NCBI GenBank assembly: GCA_033816765.1
Contig: CM066295.1
Span: forward strand, 62,001 to 126,000
Source of the DNA: Nothopassalora personata
Taxonomy: Eukaryota > Ascomycota > Dothideomycetes > Mycosphaerellales > Mycosphaerellaceae
Reading direction: 5' to 3'
DNA: 64,000 nt
Shown piece by piece: positions 47,106 through 59,800 of this stretch. Made by a program: the position numbers and the translations under genes. Below the pieces are notes generated by a model. The model worked only from the letters and a program-made list of their open reading frames with translations, was not told the origin of the DNA and did not search any database. How positions within the stretch are numbered: the first letter of the stretch is position 1; each line of letters begins with the position of its first letter.

Positions 47106-47143
47106 GGAGATCGCTACACCAAAAATTAGGTGTAGCGATCTCC
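47106..47143. repeat. Perfect 15-bp hairpin at a RIP boundary
   Basis: GGAGATCGCTACACC (47106-47120), an 8-nt AT-rich loop, and its exact complement (47129-47143). Pairing extends about three more positions with one wobble. It sits exactly where RIP-saturated DNA gives way to normal-composition DNA. Confidence 0.9.
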
Positions 47144-48500
47144 GAGGTCCCGGCCCGACGAGGGTAGGCACGTCTACGTGGCTAGGGCAATAAGCTACCC
47201 AGAAAGGGTTCGGCCCGAGCGGCAAGAAGCGCCACAACATGCACCTTCTGCAGGTCCAGAGTTGGCTGATCTTATACGGATCTTATACGTCCTTGCACGT
47301 CGCTAGGTACCCGAGCTGTGCTTCCATGTTCACATGGTGATCACTCACAAGTGTGCAAGCGTTTTCGTGCTGCTGCGTGTCTCGGTAGCAGACTAGGAAG
47401 ACATCTCGAGGCGGAAAATCTGGCACTTCGACTGTAAGCATGAACGTACGGACCGTGAACCCGTATGTTCCCAATGGACTTAGAAAGGCAGCAGGTGTGC
47501 CACTGGGCATGTCCCTGAATTTGGTACAGCACTTCCTGGTACACATAACAGAGAAATCATCTGACCGGACCTGTCCATGCTTCGAGATGTCGTTAACCAA
47601 GGCTTCAATATTTTGCCTGGTAACAAAACGAGATGGGATTCTTGCATCTTCACGGGATTCACCATGTCGTGCAGGAGCTGGACTACCTTCCCTTGCACAG
47701 CGACCAATGCGGACAGCATAGGAAATCTAACGGACGCCCAGAAAAAGATTATCTACCAGATGCATCAATATCTCGAAACAGACGGCAGCGGCACTTCGTC
47801 AAACTGTGTCAAAACCACCATCGGCAGCACAAGCCTCGTGACAGCAACCGACTAGCTACGGTCCAATGGTAAGAAGGCCATTCTTGGAGAGTTTGCCGGT
47901 GGTGTCAAGGACGTATGTTAGACGGCAGCCGCCCATATGCTGGCGTACATGGCAAAGAACGCTGATTTTTGGACCGGTGCGATCTGGTAAGCCTGCTATA
48001 GCATACTTTAACTTTCGATCGCTAATCATAGCTGTAGGTGGTCGTCGGGACCGTGGTGGATAGTGACTACATGTACTCTCTCGAGCCCAAGACCGGTGTA
48101 GCATACAATGCATACATGCCAACCCTCAAAGCCGCGGAGTACGTGCCTGGAGCACGGGTTCCATGGCTGCGGCCATGATAAGCCCGAAAGCCCGAATGGT
48201 ACTGGATGGCTGAGAGCTCCGCAGATGCAGAGGGACAAAATGCTAAGACTACATACTGACAATCTGCGACCACTTCAGTACATACGACCACAGATTCGTG
48301 AAAATAGGAACTATCGTTGTTGTCGTGAGGCTGCTATAGCATTACATAACAAGAACCGGAAACACGCCGTAACTAATTCCTGTTTCGAGAATTCTATAAC
48401 CGAAAAAGTGAGCCACTCTGCTAATCGTGTTATGCAGACGGAACGTCGCTTCGCCGAGAGTCTATATAGTCTATTCAATGTGCTCGATGCCTACAAATAG
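47144..48500. other. Normal-composition island, genes not recognised
   Basis: About 1.35 kb with ordinary CpA/TpG content between RIP-saturated blocks. Several frames of 60-130 codons overlap (for example minus 47283-47600, plus 48108-48500), none with a domain I recognise. It may be a fragment of a decayed host gene or a recently inserted sequence. Confidence 0.4.
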
Positions 48501-49690
48501 CTACATAAGTCGTCGACACCTATAGGATAGCGGAAATTGCGGCGCGTTTCGACCCTCGACTATCGTAGCCGAACGCGCTCTACTAATGTACGCTTTAGGA
48601 TCGGTATGCCTAATCGAGTTACCCGTTAGCTTAGCTATTATAAGCACATTATAAACTTACTACTTCTATAGGTATACTATAGAGGATGCTCTTAAGGACT
48701 TTTACTTTACTTTTATGTCTTTTATATCTAAATCACTACTATACGAGCATTATTATCACTTATAGCTAAAGTCGCTCGTAGCTTTTACGATGCTCGTGTT
48801 AGGCTAAAACGCCCCGTAGTATTACTATTCTTAGTAGATTATAGTCTACTTATTAGAGTTATAGTATATAGAGCCGTAGGTAGCACCTATTATAGGTATA
48901 GGAGCTCTAGGGCTAATACTTCCCTTACCTATTATACCTAGGCGGTTGCAATTAGCGATAAGAACTTACTAACGCTTAATAATAGCTACTTAAAACTACG
49001 AGACACTAGCGAGATTATAGCTAAGAGGCTATAATTTTTTAGAGGGAGGAGGTATAGTTCTATAAGGCGGCGATATAACGAGCTCGTAACATAAAGGTAT
49101 AGTAGTATTAGCTACGCGGCTTCGAAGACGAAGAGGATAGATCCGTTAGTACGTAGGTACGAGCCGTCTACTAACTATTACCTAAGTAACGGCTCTCTAG
49201 CTCCGTGTACTTAAAAGTAGTAATGCGCTCTACGAACAAACCTACTATTAGAGGTATAGGAGTATATAGGGAATTATAGTAAACTTTACCTTATCCTATA
49301 CGATATCTTTCCTACCGTTTATTACTCTTCGAATACCCTAGCTAGTAGCGCGACTGTTCTATATTGCTCTATAATTAGCTATCTCCTACCGTCCCTCCCT
49401 TTAAGGCTTCTAAAACCTCTACGTTAAACCGCGCTCTCCTCTTAGGCGATTAGGCTAATAACCCCTAAATAAGACTTTAGCTCCGGTCCTAATTATAAGA
49501 AAAGATATACCTAGGATACCGATTTCTAAAAGACCTTATCGTACTTACGCGTATACGCCCCTAGCGGCGCTAAACGCATTTATATCTATAGTAGCGCTAT
49601 ACGTACGAAGTTTCGGTAGGCTATCGTACGTTACTCTATCTATTAATATAGAAGCGTAGTAGTATTAACTAAGCTAGCGAATCTAGTCTA
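48500..49690. repeat. Heavily RIP-mutated DNA, not identified
   Basis: No recognisable domain or terminal repeat. It leads into the reading frame that is split by the family-B element at 49932. Confidence 0.45.
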
Positions 49691-49694
49691 TTAT

Positions 49695-49931
49695 ATATTA
49701 TACTCTTAGATAAGACGGAGGCCTTCTTTATAAGATAAGATAGGAGGATACCTAGGAGCTAGCCTCTAATCTTTAGTAGGGAGCCGGGGAAGCTATTACC
49801 GATTATAAGTCTTAGACGCCGTCTACTCTAGTTAACGTACCGGAGCGCCCTACCTAGTATCGCGAGTCTAAGCTAACTTTAATAGAATTATCCGAACACT
49901 AGGTACATTCGTAGTAGTATATCTAGAAAAT
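49695..49931 (+). pseudogene. 5' part of an older coding remnant split by family-B copy 2
   Basis: A plus-strand frame (for example RESKLTLIELSEH just before the insertion) that resumes in register at 56635 after one AAAAT copy is removed. It ends after about 65 more codons. Stops are TAG. The family is unknown. The continuity supports the insertion boundaries assigned to the neighbouring element. Confidence 0.5.
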
Positions 49932-50127
49932 TGTAAGGGGATGTCGTAATGTATAGCACGCCTACGATCTTCTAATCGTAGATGAACTAATTCTTACCTT
50001 TTGTTTAAGACGTATCGCGCGTCGCAAGGTGTACGCATGCGTGTCACGTGCGGCTTAGTAGCCGGTCGCGACCGCATGTTATATGTAAGGCTACATGTAA
50101 GGGTTAGCTACTAGGCTACCCCTTACA
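49932..50127 (-). repeat. 3' LTR of family-B copy 2
   Basis: 196 bp, TGTAAGGGG...CCCCTTACA, a few transitions from 56439-56634. Confidence 0.92.
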
Positions 50128-50435
50128 ATTGCCTCCTCTCCCGTACGAGCTGTCCTTAGCTCGCTAGTTACTACGTAGAGGTTCCTACGTACTTCTAGAA
50201 CTATAGTTACTATACGGCCTATATGCGGGTTACGTACGTGTCGTTATGTAGGTGTAGGTAAGTGAGGCTTAGTTACTATGCCGACGTAGCTAGTTAGGGG
50301 CATAAAGCTCTAGCCTAACTTAGCCCTATTCTTAGTACGTTCCCTAGCGTACTACCTTCGGTACACTACTACTACGTACCCGCATCGCATACTTACCGTA
50401 AGCGCCTCGCTAGTATTATTATTATTATTATCATT

Positions 50436-51370
50436 ATGTCTACCGTGCCCTCCTCGCCGCTATTCTCTAGCCGCTCTACCTCCTCTAGTAGTACTAGTAG
50501 CGACAGTACTACTAGCGCCTCCGAAGACGAGCGCCGCTAGGCGGCTCTAGTACGCGACGTACCTAGAACGCCTAGTGGTCGTAAGCGACTAGCATCTCCC
50601 TCGTAGCTACTAACGCCCTCGCCCGCTACTAAGCTCTCGTAGAAGATTAACATATACATACGGTACCTCCTATACTTCGTTAGGGGTAAGTCTCTACGCG
50701 CGCCGCCTACGACTCGTATACTAACCACTTACTAGACGAGGCCGAGGACTGTAATAGTATCACAACCGGCGAGCTCCTAAGGAAGTATAGCCGCTATAGG
50801 CGCAATAGGCATAGCTACGTGCCTAACACTAGCTACGCTATCGCCTCGCTAGTAAGCCGCCTACGCGCCGCGCGCTCTTAGCGCGACTACCTTACGGCTA
50901 TAATGGGCTAGGCGCCTATAGACCTCTAGTAGTAGGAGCTAGTAGAGTAGATCCGCCTATGTACCCGGCTAGGTAACGACATTACGGAGGTAAGTCGCTA
51001 CTTCGCTCCTACGAGTCGACTACTACTCGCGGGGGAGGGCTCTAGTGCGTCTCCTATACTTCGGCTAACCCTTTCTATAGGCTATTAGGCAGTTTAATGC
51101 CTATAAGCATAAGCGTGCCGGGGAAACCCGTATACGTGCCTCCGCCGCCGCTAGTACTACCGCCGCCCCCGCCGCCGAAGCCCTCGCGCTCTAGTAGGAG
51201 TAGAACCGCGCCCTTAATAGGCTGTTCGAACTCGGCCGCGCCGTAAGTCGCATGTTCCTCGTATACGTGTACCCTACTGACCGTAGTCCTAGTTCCTATA
51301 GGCATAGAACATCGACACTACCGCCGCCGACTAGGCATTCCTACCTAAGTCACTACGCGATAATAACTGA
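50436..51370 (+). pseudogene. Family-B spliced antisense gene, copy 2
   Basis: A plus-strand gene antisense to gag-pol: exons 50436-50685, 50736-50989, 51081-51242 and 51302-51370, 245 codons including the TGA stop. Introns are 50, 91 and 59 nt, each GTAAGT...CT(A/G)AC...TAG, in the same phases and positions as in copy 1. Exon 2 is 254 nt in both, intron 3 is 59 nt in both, and exon 3 differs by 9 nt (three codons). The protein has a Ser-rich N-terminus, KINIYIRYLLYFV before intron 1, then NSITTGELLRKYSRYRRNRH, SYAIASLVSRLRAARS, a Gln/Glu helix, an Ala-rich linker and NRALNRLFELGRAV. About fourteen in-frame stops, all TAG. Function and family unknown. Confidence 0.78.
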
Positions 51371-51529
51371 GGCGCTCGCCTTACACGCTACTCGCGGGAT
51401 CCTCGCCTACTACTACTCTACGTAGCCCCTAGTAGGCGCGCTACTCTTTAGCTTTTGTTTTATTTATAGTTAAGAAAAGTTTTATTTATACTCTAGTACT
51501 CCTATGCTAGTCTCATTTACTTCTCCTTA

Positions 51530-54500
51530 ACGCCTTATAGTCGGCTACTATACGATCCGCATTCGCGAGGCCCTCCGCCGGTTCCTAGCTATTATACTCC
51601 TCTAGCTAGTCCTTCTACTAGACTAGATACTATAGCTTACCCTTACGCTTACGCCTATCTAGTACTACCTCTACCTTATACTCTCCGTCCTCATTAGCTA
51701 GAGGGGGTACGGGTCCATCCTCATCGCTACCGATATACGGCTCGAGGAGAGAGATATAGAAGACGTGATAGAGCCTTAAGTCGGCTAGTAGCGCTAGGCG
51801 GTACGCCTACGAACCGATAGCGTCCGTAATACGGTATAGGCCGATAAACTTCGGACCTATCTTCTTCTTTAGCACTACTAACTTAAGGTTCTTCGTTAAT
51901 AATAGGACTAAGTTACCGACGTAGTAGGTCTTAGCTTAGTAGGTCTTGTTATAGTAGCGAGCCTAGCTTTCCGCTATAGCCTTCTATCGCTCCTTGAGTG
52001 TAGCGCGTAGTTCTCGTATACGACTCGTAGCTGTTACCGCTACTAGTACTTCCCCCCCCTAAGTCTCGTCTCGAGATCTAGTTAGTGTAGGGGCAATCTT
52101 AGGTCGCTAACCGTACGCTATCTCGAACGGACTTATCCGTAGTATTAGGTAGATGCTATTATTAGCTACGAATTTAGTAACTGTAAGCTACTTAGCCTAT
52201 TTAGTTTAATTGTCACTATAGTAATAACGAAGATATTTTTCGAGGGTTTAGTTTACCCTCTCCGTTTAGCCGTTAGTCTAAGGGTGAAAGGCCGTGGATA
52301 GCTTACGCTTTACACGCGCCTTAAAGTAGAAGTTACTCTAAAACTGACTAGTGAAGACCGGACCTCGGTCGCTTACTATACCTAACGGGACACTATAGTG
52401 TCGTACGACTTCGTCTCGTAGGAGCCTCGTAAGCTCCACGGCTGTGTAAGTCTTCGTTGTCGGGATGTATAAGCTCATTTTTAAGTAGCGATCGACTATT
52501 ACTAGGATCGCATTATACACGTAACCGGCTCGCGTGCTTAGAGGTAGGTCCGTAATGAAATCTATAGTAATTTCCTACTACGGTCGCTCCGGTCTAGGAA
52601 GCGGTTATAGCCTACTATAGGGTCGATAGCGTTTAGCCTTCGAACCCTAGTAGGTTCTATAGGCTTAGACGTATTACTTCACGTCCGTACTAAGTGAGTC
52701 CTACTAATAATTACGTCGTAACAGCTCTTTAGTCTTAGTCCTTCTAAAGTGACTAGCGAGGACGTCGTCGTAGTATATACGAATTAGATACGACCTAATT
52801 ACGTGATCCCTAGGTACTACGATCGCGTCTCCGTAGTACATAAGGTTATCCTTTATATACTATCCCTTAGCGTCCCTCGCGCTTAGCGCCTACGCTAAGT
52901 ATACGACACACTAGTCGTCTTACTACTACGCGATCTTTATTAAGAGTAGGATTAACTCACTAGTCGAGCTATAAGCATAACCCTATATTACTACAGCGTA
53001 CACTGCTACTAGTAACGATAGCTTATCTTAATAGGGAAAGTCGCCTCTCCGTACTACTATTACCGCGCCTATGTCGCCCTACATCGCCTCGTAGGTAGTA
53101 AGCACGCGCTTTACCGTCGGCTCGCTTGTCCCTTTTAGAGACTCCTTCTAGAAAGATAGCTTACTTTATAAGGTAGGTAGTAAGTTCGAAGTTTATTACG
53201 TTATAGCTACGTAGTTACTACGTCTCGAAGGCGCGTCGGCTAGGTTAGTCTTACCCGGCCGATGCTCTACTATAAAATTAAAAGACTGTAGGAACGTAGC
53301 CTATCGAGCTTACCGCCCATTTAGCTACTTTACTGTTATAAAGCCCTATAGGTTAGTATAGTCGACTAGTACTCGTACCGTATACGTAGCGCCCTCTAAG
53401 TATAGCCTCTAATGCTTAAAAGCCTTAACTACTATAAGTAGCTCCTAATCGTACGTCTCGTAGTTATACTCGGCTAGTATTATCTTACGTAAATAGAACG
53501 CGATAGGATGCTACTTAGTACTAAACAATTAGGATATAATACCTACGATCGCGAAACCTAACGCGTCGGTTTCGACTCGCGTACGTAGCGTAGGATCGAA
53601 GTGCCTAAGTATTAGTACACCTAAGAATCCGGCCTTAAGCTATCGAAACGCCTACTCTTCGCTTAAGGTCCACGTAAGAGGGCCCTACTTCTTACCGTCC
53701 TTAGATCCCTTTAGTAGGTCCGTTAGGGGCTTATAGACCCTTAAGTATCCTTCTATAAAACGCCGGTAGAAGTTGTAAAACCTAAGGAAGGACTAGACCT
53801 TATAAAAGGTCGTAGGTATAGGCTATTCCTCGATAGCGGCTACCCTACTCCTATCTATCGACACGCCTACGGCGCTTACGATAAACCTAAGGAACTCTAC
53901 ACTCTCCTAGAAGAAGTAACACTTCTTAGGGTTTACGAATAGAGTAAACTTCCGTAGCCTCTCTAGTACCGCGCGCACGGCTCGCACGTGTGCCTTACGC
54001 GTCTCGCTATAGATAAGGATATTATCTAGGTAGACTACGTAAATGTTATTAACTAAGCCGGTTAGCGCCTTGTTAATATACCCTTAAAAGGTTACCGGTA
54101 CGTTAGTTAACCCGAACGGTATTACTAGGTACTCGTAGTGTCCGTATCGCGTACGAAACGTAGTCTTCTACTTATCGCCTCGCTTAATAGGGATACGATA
54201 GTATGCGTCCTTTAAATCGATTGTAGTAAAGAACCTAGAACCTAATAGCCTATCTAGCGTCTCGCTAATTAGGGGTAGGGGGTATCGGTTCTTTACTATA
54301 ATCTTATTTAAGCCTCTATAATCTACATAGAGCCTAAGAGTGCTATTCTTCTTTAGTACGAATAGGATAGGCGCACCCGCCTCGCTTACGGATTGCCTAA
54401 TCCACCCCTTCTCCATTGCTTACGTAAGGTACTCCTTTAAGGCCTCTAGCTTAGTTAAGGACTAGTAGTATAGCGGCTTAAAAGGGGGTTTCTTTCCTTT

Positions 54501-56430
54501 AACGAGATTAATCGCATACTTAACCCCGTCGGGCATCTTACGCTTTGCCTACTTATTAGGTACGTATACATCTCGGAAGTCTACAAATTCTTTAGGCTAC
54601 GAGGGGCCCTCTCCTTCGGGTACTACTATAGCAATAGCCCAAACACTTATTGTATAAACCTACTCTAAGCTCTCGAGATCCTTAAGGAACTCGCGTGCGT
54701 TACGCTACTAAATCGTAGGCGTCTCTATACCGTAGTACTACTAGTTATCCTTATCGGCCTTTACTATCCGATTACGATGCCGCTAGGGTCTACCTAAAAT
54801 TACTAATAGCCTACCTATAGGTACCGCGTAGTAGATAGCGTTACTTACGCGCTCTACTCTCGCGTTATTAGCGAGTCGCAGCCGAACCGTAAAGGCGCCG
54901 TAGCAATACCCTAGGTTATACGTATACGACTCTAACTTCGGTAGCCTTACCCTATTAATAGGTTACATTTAATGTCGGAGTATATACTTATACGACACTA
55001 GGCTAAGATCCGTATAGTTATCTAGGAGAAACGTGGCCTCGCGAAAGCCCTTACGAGTCTCGACTGCGCCTCGTAAGTAACGCGCTAAATACACATCTAC
55101 TTACCTTAAGGGGTCGACTTTAGGAAAACTCGGACTTAGGAGCGACCTACTTATAGTCCTCTGCCTTTTCTCTAGTCGCTACGCTAGACACACATCTACG
55201 CGCCTTAAGGGGTCGACTTTAGGAAAACTCGGACTTAGGAGCGACCTACTTCTAGTCCTCTACCTTTTCCCTAGTCGCTGCCCTTCTTAGTTAGAGCCTT
55301 CGTAGCGTCTACCCTACGAACCGCTTACGCGTTACGGTCCTTCCATAGGTGCCTATTCGGGCAATCCGTCTTAATGTAACCCTTCTTATAGTATCTATAG
55401 CACTCCGCTTTAGTCCTATCGAAGGTTATAGACGATCCGCCGGCGTCCCGCTAGTAACTCGCACCCGGGTCGCGCGACGCCTAACTATACTTCTACTGCT
55501 TCGAGCTACGATCGCTTCGCCCTTAGTCGCCCTTAGTCTCTCGCCTACGGCGACTATACTACCCGCGGTTATGCCCTCCGCTACTACGCTCCGTACTTTT
55601 AATACGCGAAGCTAGGATTACTAGTTCCTCTCTAGTTATTAGGATGTTATAAAACTTAACGATTGCGGACCGTAGGCTAGGCGTAAGCTTAGCGAGCATG
55701 TATCGTACGCGTTACGCCTCCGTATAGTCCCCTAACTAATCCTCTATAACATCTAGCTTAGTCGTAAACTAACGTACTATCTAGTTATCCTTCTATTTTA
55801 CCGCCTTATACTTTAACATCACGTTAAGCACGCGGTTTATAGGGTTACCGTATACGTCTCGATAGAACTCCTTAAAGTCCTAGTATATATACCCTTTAAG
55901 GTTAAGGACGCTATAGTTAGCGTACTATCGCTTACTTGCCTCTCCGCTTAGGTATATAACCCTATATAGGACCTTTAACTCGTTCGTCGCATACGTGCCG
56001 CCTAAGAGGGTAAAGACAAGAGAGAGCTCCCTTAGGAATACCCGTACTTTCTTAATCGAGTCCCCTCTAAAAGGCGTAGGTTCTTTAAGACGTAAACGTG
56101 TCGTATACGATGCGACCGCGCCTCGAGCTACGATATCATCGTTAGTTACTATAGATAGAGGAGGGGGAGGGGGAGTAGGGGATAGTTCTCCGCCGGATTT
56201 GCCCTAAGGGTCCGCCGGCGGCACGCTTACGTCCTATAAGACCTCTAACTGTTCAATCTCCCTCTATATCTCCTTCTCCTTAACCTCTAGCCGAAGGGCA
56301 TCCCTCCTTACGACTAAGGCTGCACGCCTCGCTTATTGCTAGGCCCTAGGGCTTAGGGGAGCCGTAGGCGTAGCGCTACTATCGTCGCGTTCGGACTCTA
56401 TAGCGTGTATGGATTATAACGAAGAGAAGA
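51530..56430 (-). pseudogene. Family-B gag-pol remnant, copy 2
   Basis: Less mutated than copy 1, with open stretches surviving. Reading leftward: gag (about 56430-55350) ending in a zinc knuckle at 55370-55420 (CYRYYKKGYIKTDCP, two ligands changed to Tyr), protease linker, RT (54168-54416 open: [50 protein letters not shown]), the RT active site reading YLDN (54021-54032), RNase H, integrase core (52338-52520 open: AILVIVDRYLK, IVSDRGPVFTSQF) and a chromodomain at about 51541-51690 (EYKVEVVLDRRKRKGKL, LEEYNS*EPAEGLANA). Confidence 0.88.
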
Positions 56431-56438
56431 ATTAGAAC

Positions 56439-56634
56439 TGTAAGGGGATGTCGTAATGTATAGCACGCCTACGATCTTCTAATCGTAGATGAACTAATTC
56501 TTGCCTTTTGTTTAAGACGCATCGCGCGTCGCAAGGTGTACGCATACGTGTTACGTGCGGCTTAGTAGCCGGTCGCGACCGCATATTACATATAAGGCTA
56601 CATATAAGGGTTAGCTACTAGGCTGCCCCTTATA
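56439..56634 (-). repeat. 5' LTR of family-B copy 2
   Basis: 196-bp partner of 49932-50127; ends CCCCTTATA where the partner has CCCCTTACA. Confidence 0.92.
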
Positions 56635-56830
56635 AAAATAGTCGACTACGAGCTACGTAACGGAGAGCTTCTTTATAAGGTAAAGTAGTATAATATATAG
56701 GAACCGGCCTTAGTTATCTAGGAGAGTAATACCGAGATAGTTAAAAAGTACGCTTTAGTATAAGTAGTAGTAATAGAAGAAGAGTATAAGAGTCTAGTAT
56801 CGGACAAGACTAATAATACTAGTTCTTTAT
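56635..56830 (+). pseudogene. 3' part of the coding remnant split by family-B copy 2
   Basis: Continues the frame from 49931 across the target duplication: KIVDYELRNGELLYKVK, EPALVI, ESNTEIVKKYALV, VVVIEEEYKSLVSDKTNN, ending at a TAA near 56828. Internal stops are TAG/TAA. No family recognised. Confidence 0.5.
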
Positions 56831-59800
56831 AAAATAGCTTATATAATAGTTTTATAGCTAGTCTATAATACGCTACAGTAGAGCGTAATTCTCTATAGAG
56901 GTTTCTTCTACTACTTAGAGGAGAAACTCTATTTATATTATTTGTAGGAATCTAGAACGCTTCGAGGATTACTCTTATATTTAGAACTAATCTATATTAT
57001 CTATCTTCCGCTTACCTAGCGCTATAGGTAAGGGCTTCTCCGATTTACTATTATCTAACCGACTAAATAGACTATTAAGCCTTTATAACTTAAGTATTTC
57101 GGTAGTAGACTTCGGAAACCTACTTATATACTTAGGCTTAGTATAGATACCTCGTAATGTTATACCTATCTCGTCCTTAATACTCTTTAGTACGAAGGAT
57201 ATAGACCGACGGAAGGGCGCTATAGCTTTAGTAACCTTCTCTATATAAGAACATAGCTCCCCTACGATAAGAAAATATAAAGAGGTACGAGTTAGCTAGT
57301 TATATAATACTTTTCTACTATTAGGAGTTAAAGGTAGCCGATAGAAGATACTACCTATATACTAGTAGGAATCGTCTATCTAGACTAGCGGCTCGTTAAA
57401 TTCGAAGTAGAAAATTGAAGCTATAAGTAAGTCTATAACTAGATTAAGTCACGATCTACTCTAGATATACGTCGAGGTCTATACCTAAAGGTCGCGTAAT
57501 ATAGAAAGGTTATCGTATACTAGAGATAGCCCCCGCAATTCTAGGTTTAACCTATAGAAGCGTCCTTACTACCATTTAGGAATGCTATTCTAGAACTCTT
57601 TCTATAGCTTCTTACTATCTATACTATCGAGGAAAGTCTCTAGTACCCTCGATAAGAAACGTTTCCTAACTAGCGACTAGGGTCTAATATAGAATCTTAA
57701 TTCCTCTAATCCTATCTAAATAGAGATAGTAAAATCTAGAGATAGCTTCGAAGGCTATAAAAACTTAACCTCCTAGAGAGCTAAACTTAAGGGGTTATTA
57801 TATTATAGCCCCCGTCTTAAAAGGTACCTAAGTTCTTTAATAAGACTAGCTTAAAATACCTAAAATATAATTAGTTGCGATACCTAGGCACTACTTAAGG
57901 GTACCTACTACGGGGCTACGGATATAGATATAGTACTACTTTTATGTTAGTAGCTGTCCTATAAGCTAAAGTGCGAATATACGCTTTAGAAATTAATACA
58001 TCTTAATCGTAAGTAAGAGCGCGTACGAGATTATAGCCTATTATATAAGACTGCGATTAAACTTTAGAGATAAGAGTTATACTTACCGGTCGTAATTGAA
58101 CGGAAACTGCCGTTATCATTAGAGAAGATATACGGCTACGGCGTTTTCGCCGCGGTAGCCGTAATAGTAACTTTAGTATCCTCTATTAACGGGTTAAATA
58201 TACAAATATCGGTCCTAAAGGTAGAGTAGAAAGCCTACTTAATTGCTAATAAGCTATATTTCCAATCCCGTAGGTAAGAAAGAACGAGGTCTTATACTAG
58301 CCTAATAATAGTAGACCTAGTAGAAGGGGAGAACGTATTCTACGCTAGCACTAAGAATTTTTCGATATAGTTATTAATAGACTAACGTTTAAGAAATATA
58401 CCTAGTATAATTAGTCTACCTTACGATTGTTAGTAGGATATCCTAAGTGATTTATTAACTAAGAACTACTTACTAGCGGAGGTTCCGTAGATAAAGTTAA
58501 AATATATAGCGACTAGAGTCCTAAGATAGGAAATCTTTACTTCTAATACCTAGAGAAATGTTAAAGGGATAATGTCCTTTACTCTACTACTATCGAGGCT
58601 AAGTACTTAAACGCCGGTAGTAGGAGGGAGTAACCTAAAGGGTTCGCGGGTATTAGGAGAATTATATAAAGGATAATCTTTAATCGTAAAGCTATATCGC
58701 TCGTTCCGTAGTTTAGCCCCTATACTCTAAATATAGTTATTACATAGTAGGTAACTATATAAGAGCACTTTCTCGGGCGTCCGTACTAGATAATATAGAT
58801 AGGTTCTATATGTTCTTATAGCTCCGAGTAAATAACGTAGCTCGGATAAGGTCTATCGATGTATACTAAGGGCATTATAATCGGTCCTAAAACTAATAGT
58901 ACGATAATGTTACGTAAGATAAGTAGAGAGTATATTTATAAAAGCCTCCTAATTTAACTACTATATAATAGTCTTAAAAACTACCTTTCTAATATTCTTC
59001 TTAAATTTATACTAAAAAGCTAATGTATTAAGAATCCTACTTAATACATTAGCTAACTCGCCTATTAAGCCGTATCGCTCCTTACTATAGTAGCCCGGAG
59101 GGTAATTACGAAATATTAGCGTAGATAAAAGTAGAGGACAAATAAGCTAAAAGTACTATACTTTACTAGGCGCTATGTTAAAAAGATCGTTAAGGTATAT
59201 AGGTAAATTCTTTACGTAGAAGCCTTCCGATCGGGTACTCGTAGCGAAGGAGAATAGTACTCTATAATCTATATAGAAGTAGTCTAGAAGGCGTCGTATT
59301 AGGATGCGTACGTAATAGAAGCTAAAGGTAACACTACTGCCTCGTCTCGCTATTATAGCCTACTACCGTAACGCTAAGAGACGCTAGAGCACTAGCCGAG
59401 ATCGCTCCGCGTAACCGTAGTCTTTACGAATACCAAGAATATAAATGTTCTTATAGTACGAGGCTAGATAGGACTGCCTTTTTAACTCTTCTTCTACGCT
59501 ATATAACGTTCTTAGTACGCTCGAGATTATAGCTACTAGTTTCAATTTAGCCGCGCTAGAGTTATATGTCTTATATAAAGTATTAATAATAACGAGAACA
59601 TTAGGTAGTATTTACTAAGGTAAGTCCGAAACGGGCGCTATCGTTAGCTATTCGGTAATAAGCGTAGAAACTATACGTAGACCGCCTAGATTACCTATAA
59701 AGTAGTAGACAGTGTTATAAAATAGACCTAAAACATAGCTACTAAGTAGGTTAATTATCTTCCGACGAGTTAGTAGACCCGGATAAGCTACTACCTATTC

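Larger units (their letters stand above)
49927..56639 (-). mobile_element. Complete family-B chromovirus, copy 2, with AAAAT target duplication
   Basis: A full-length Ty3/gypsy chromovirus on the minus strand: 49932-56634, 6703 bp, with two 196-bp LTRs (TGTAAGGGGATGTCG...CCCCTTACA). It is flanked by a perfect 5-bp duplication AAAAT (49927-49931 and 56635-56639). The last CA of the right LTR has become TA by RIP. Order along the minus strand: 5' LTR, gag, pol with chromodomain, then the region carrying an antisense spliced gene, a purine-rich tract and the 3' LTR. Confidence 0.93.

Noticed and set aside
47283..47720. Two adjoining minus-strand frames (105 and 79 residues)
   Set aside because: No recognisable domain, and joining them needs an unsupported frameshift.
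50537..51305. Minus-strand open frames at 50537-50728 and 51075-51305
   Set aside because: Shadows on the complementary strand of the spliced antisense gene, which has conserved exon structure on the plus strand.
55349..56207. Plus-strand open frames
   Set aside because: Complements of the family-B gag region; the zinc knuckle and homology lie on the minus strand.
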